This document shows positions 61,893-64,000 of a stretch of DNA of 64,000 nucleotides, in pieces; the stretch's first letter is position 1; every line of letters starts with the position of its first letter. Source of the DNA: Jiangella ureilytica. Its GTDB lineage: Bacteria; Actinomycetota; Actinomycetes; Jiangellales; Jiangellaceae. The notes beneath the pieces were generated by a model. It was not told the DNA's origin. It made no database searches and saw only the letters and a program-made list of their open reading frames with translations. The position numbers and the translations under genes are program-made. The stretch lies in contig NZ_SMKL01000018.1 in the NCBI RefSeq assembly GCF_004348545.1, positions 1-64,000 of the forward strand. Direction: 5' to 3'.

Positions 61893-62238
61893 CCAGGTGC
61901 TGCGAAAGGCGAGGAGCGAGGATCGGTCGTGTAGACCGTCTGGTCGCTGCTGTGGATGGCGACCCAGTGGGTGAGATTGCCATCACCTGGCGATGCGAGC
62001 TTGCGTCTGAACACGGGGCAGATACTAGAAGGCACGAGAGCCTTCGCGTGGACGTGCGGCCGTCGACCGGCCATGCGCCGACCCGGGGCTTGCGCCCGTT
62101 CGACCCGACTCGCCCGCATGCCCTCCTGACCCATTACACCTGGGCGGCGCGTCCATCGGTCCAGGCAGTCCGACGACACGGCCTACGTTGTCCGTTGTTG
62201 TCGGACGTTCTCCCTACAATCGCAGTGAGGAGTGATTG
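61893..62238. other. Spacer between the pseudogene and the methyltransferase gene
   Basis: I see no gene here. G+C falls from the high value of the pseudogene to that of the island towards 62150. The ribosome site of the methyltransferase (GAGGAG near 62227) lies at its end. Open frames on the minus strand show no known domain. Confidence 0.5.
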
Positions 62239-64000
62239 ATGAACAAGACACGTCGTCCGAGCGTCCGCCTTGTCCGCGGCCCCTTCGTGCGGTTGGAGGC
62301 ACATCCAGACCACTGCACGACCGAAGAGGAGCTGCGTGCGCTTTGCTTGGCGATTCGTCGGCAGGATCACCCGCCCTTCTTAGCTGCTGACCTTTTCTGC
62401 GGCGCTGGCGGGTTAAGCCTCGGTCTTGAGCAAGCGGGTATACGTGTGGTGATTGGTGCGGATCATGACGCTGAGGCGCTCGAGACCCATCGGCACCATA
62501 TGGCGGGCATGGCGATCGACTGGGATCTGGGTGACGCAGACGTCGTCGAGCGAGTCGCGCGCATGCTGCGGGACAACCAGATCGACGTCCTAGCTGGAGG
62601 CCCCCCGTGCCAGCCGTTCTCAAAAGCTGGCCGTTCGGGTATGCGCCACCTCGTGCGCCAAGGGCTGAGGGAACCGCATGACCGCCGTCGGGACCTGTGG
62701 CGCTCGTTCTTGGAAGTCATCAGGCTGGCTGAGCCTCGAGCGGTCATTATGGAGAACGTTCCAGACATGGCGCTGGACCGCGAGATGTTCATACTGCGGA
62801 GCATGGTCTTCGAGCTCGAGTCGCTCGGCTACTCGGTGCAGGAGCGTGTAGTCGATGCTTGGCGTTACGGGGTACCTCAGTTCAGACAGCGCCTGATCCT
62901 CGTTGCTATCCGAGCTGGCAGAGGCTTTGAATGGCCCGCGGAGGCGCCGAAGAAGGTGACCGTGTCGAACGCCATCTCCGATCTGCCGCGCGTCAAGGGC
63001 GGGTGGAGGCCGAAGGGGGGCGCTGAAGGCTGGGCCGATTACGCCGGCCCGCGGACAGCGTTCCAATGGGCGATGCGCGTGGGTGTCCCCGCCTCGGACG
63101 AGGCGAAGGTATTTGATCACATCACTCGGCCTGTTAGGGATGATGACGAGGAAGCGTTCGAACTCCTTGATTCGGAGAGTAGATATTCGGATCTTCCAGA
63201 GCATCTGAAGCGGTATCGGGACGATATCTTCGACGACAAGTATAAGCGCCTATCGGGTGATGATGTGTCGCGGACGATCACGGCCCATATCGCGAAGGAC
63301 GGTTACGGATTCATCCATCCCGAGCAGAATCGCACGCTCACAGTGCGAGAAGCCGCGAGAATCCAGACCTTTCCGGACCGATTTCGCTTCGCGGGTCCGC
63401 CGTCGGCGGCCTTCAAACAGATCGGCAACGCGGTCCCACCCAGGTTGGGACTCGCAATTGGCGCAGCCGTCGTCAGCGCGCTTCAGGGCGAACAGAGTGC
63501 ACGCCCTTCCAGTGAGGAAGTCGGCAACAAACTTGCAACATGGTTCCGAGCAGGTCCCGTGACGTCATCGCCATGGTTCCATTCGACATCCTCCTGGCAT
63601 GTCATGCTCGGCGAACTCCTCCTTGATCGTGCGCCTGCGTTGATCACTAGGTCGTTGTGGCCGCTCCTTGAGAAGTACGCCACGCCCGACGAGCTCCTCG
63701 AGCGCCGTGCAGAGCTCGAGGAGATCCTCGGCTGGATCGGTAGGGAGGACCGAGCTGACAGTGTGGCACGCTTGGCGCACGCACTTGGACGACGTGCTCA
63801 ATTCAGCGAGGAGGAGCTGGCCGATCTGGTCTCCAGAAGGGTGATTACTCAGAGCTTGGCCGACTTGGCCCAGCTCGTAGCTGGCAAGGATGGCGAAGAG
63901 CCAGTTGTCGTAACATATGGCGCTTTGCGTGTTGCTACACGATTTCAGCGAAACTCGCTTGGGCGCAAGAACCAGTACAGCGATGGCCGCATATCGATAG
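62239..64000 (+). CDS. DNA cytosine-5 methyltransferase with C-terminal HhH-GPD-like extension (3' end outside window)
   Basis: 587 residues are visible, open at the right edge. Methyltransferase motifs: I DLFCGAGGLS (51-60), IV GGPPCQPFSKAGR with catalytic C124, VI MENV (171-174), VIII RYGVPQFRQRLILV (209-222) and X AFKQIGNAVPP (391-401); a long variable region lies between VIII and X. After residue 420 a second domain reads SSWHVMLGELLLDRAPALITRSLWPLLEKYATPDELLER...LGWIGREDRADSVARLAHAL, like the first helices of HhH-GPD glycosylases (EndoIII/MutY type); TYGALRVATRFQ follows, but no LPGVG hairpin is seen in the visible part. ATG 62239 follows GAGGAG. Confidence 0.9.
   Translation, partial: MNKTRRPSVRLVRGPFVRLEAHPDHCTTEEELRALCLAIRRQDHPPFLAADLFCGAGGLSLGLEQAGIRVVIGADHDAEALETHRHHMAGMAIDWDLGDADVVERVARMLRDNQIDVLAGGPPCQPFSKAGRSGMRHLVRQGLREPHDRRRDLWRSFLEVIRLAEPRAVIMENVPDMALDREMFILRSMVFELESLGYSVQERVVDAWRYGVPQFRQRLILVAIRAGRGFEWPAEAPKKVTVSNAISDLPRVKGGWRPKGGAEGWADYAGPRTAFQWAMRVGVPASDEAKVFDHITRPVRDDDEEAFELLDSESRYSDLPEHLKRYRDDIFDDKYKRLSGDDVSRTITAHIAKDGYGFIHPEQNRTLTVREAARIQTFPDRFRFAGPPSAAFKQIGNAVPPRLGLAIGAAVVSALQGEQSARPSSEEVGNKLATWFRAGPVTSSPWFHSTSSWHVMLGELLLDRAPALITRSLWPLLEKYATPDELLERRAELEEILGWIGREDRADSVARLAHALGRRAQFSEEELADLVSRRVITQSLADLAQLVAGKDGEEPVVVTYGALRVATRFQRNSLGRKNQYSDGRISI

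Noticed and set aside
1-64000. CRISPR arrays, rRNA genes and a replication origin
   Set aside because: No regularly spaced repeats, no rRNA-like segments and no dnaA-box cluster were found on reading both strands.

Overview
The window is high-GC DNA (about 70 percent G+C for the first 52 kb) with many GTG starts, Sec/Tat-type secreted enzymes, TetR/BTAD/HxlR regulators, a SepX/GlpR-type divisome gene and a galU-moeA-moaC-mog-rimJ-sepX order resembling the Mycobacterium tuberculosis Rv0985c-Rv0996 neighbourhood. This is a filamentous-type actinobacterium; a Jiangella-like genus is a guess I cannot prove from sequence alone.

1-30 kb is an accessory metabolic and regulatory zone. Four BTAD (AfsR/SARP-like) regulators occur here, three of them beside a single NAD(P)-dependent reductase gene (imine-reductase-like, SDR, NmrA-like). 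Around them are TetR, HxlR and ArsR-type regulators, three MFS exporters, an F420-type LLM oxidoreductase, a truncated globin, a CYTH-CHAD protein, two tandem M14 zinc carboxypeptidases, an AbiEi/Vsr-like protein, a beta-propeller phytase and YaaA. Several palindromic repeat elements are scattered here, and two kinds sit in frame inside coding sequences.

30-52 kb is mostly core genome: tRNA-Arg(CCT), pirin, an ECF sigma factor with a coupled membrane protein, tryptophanyl-tRNA synthetase behind a Trp-Trp leader-peptide attenuator, a 1367-residue degenerate helicase-nuclease, CBS protein, MscL, SAF/CpaB-like protein, FmdB zinc ribbon (Ruc-like), a SatD-like pair, penicillin acylase family protein, 5-formyl-THF cyclo-ligase, the galU/molybdenum-cofactor operon, YceI, SepX/GlpR and tRNA-Ala(CGC).

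Immediately after tRNA-Ala(CGC) the base composition drops and a defence island begins (about 52.3 kb to the right edge). It holds a divergent EVE/PUA-like + zinc-ribbon + HNH nuclease, then a translationally coupled operon of a GHKL (paraMORC-like) ATPase, a Z1-type superfamily 2 helicase, a PD-(D/E)XK protein and an AIPR protein. A decayed spacer carrying a frameshifted Mug-type uracil-DNA glycosylase follows, then a DNA cytosine-5 methyltransferase with a C-terminal extension resembling an HhH-GPD DNA glycosylase, running off the right edge. This is the best candidate for an unusual biological system: a methylation-linked, ATPase/helicase-driven restriction system whose methyltransferase appears fused to a base-excision module.
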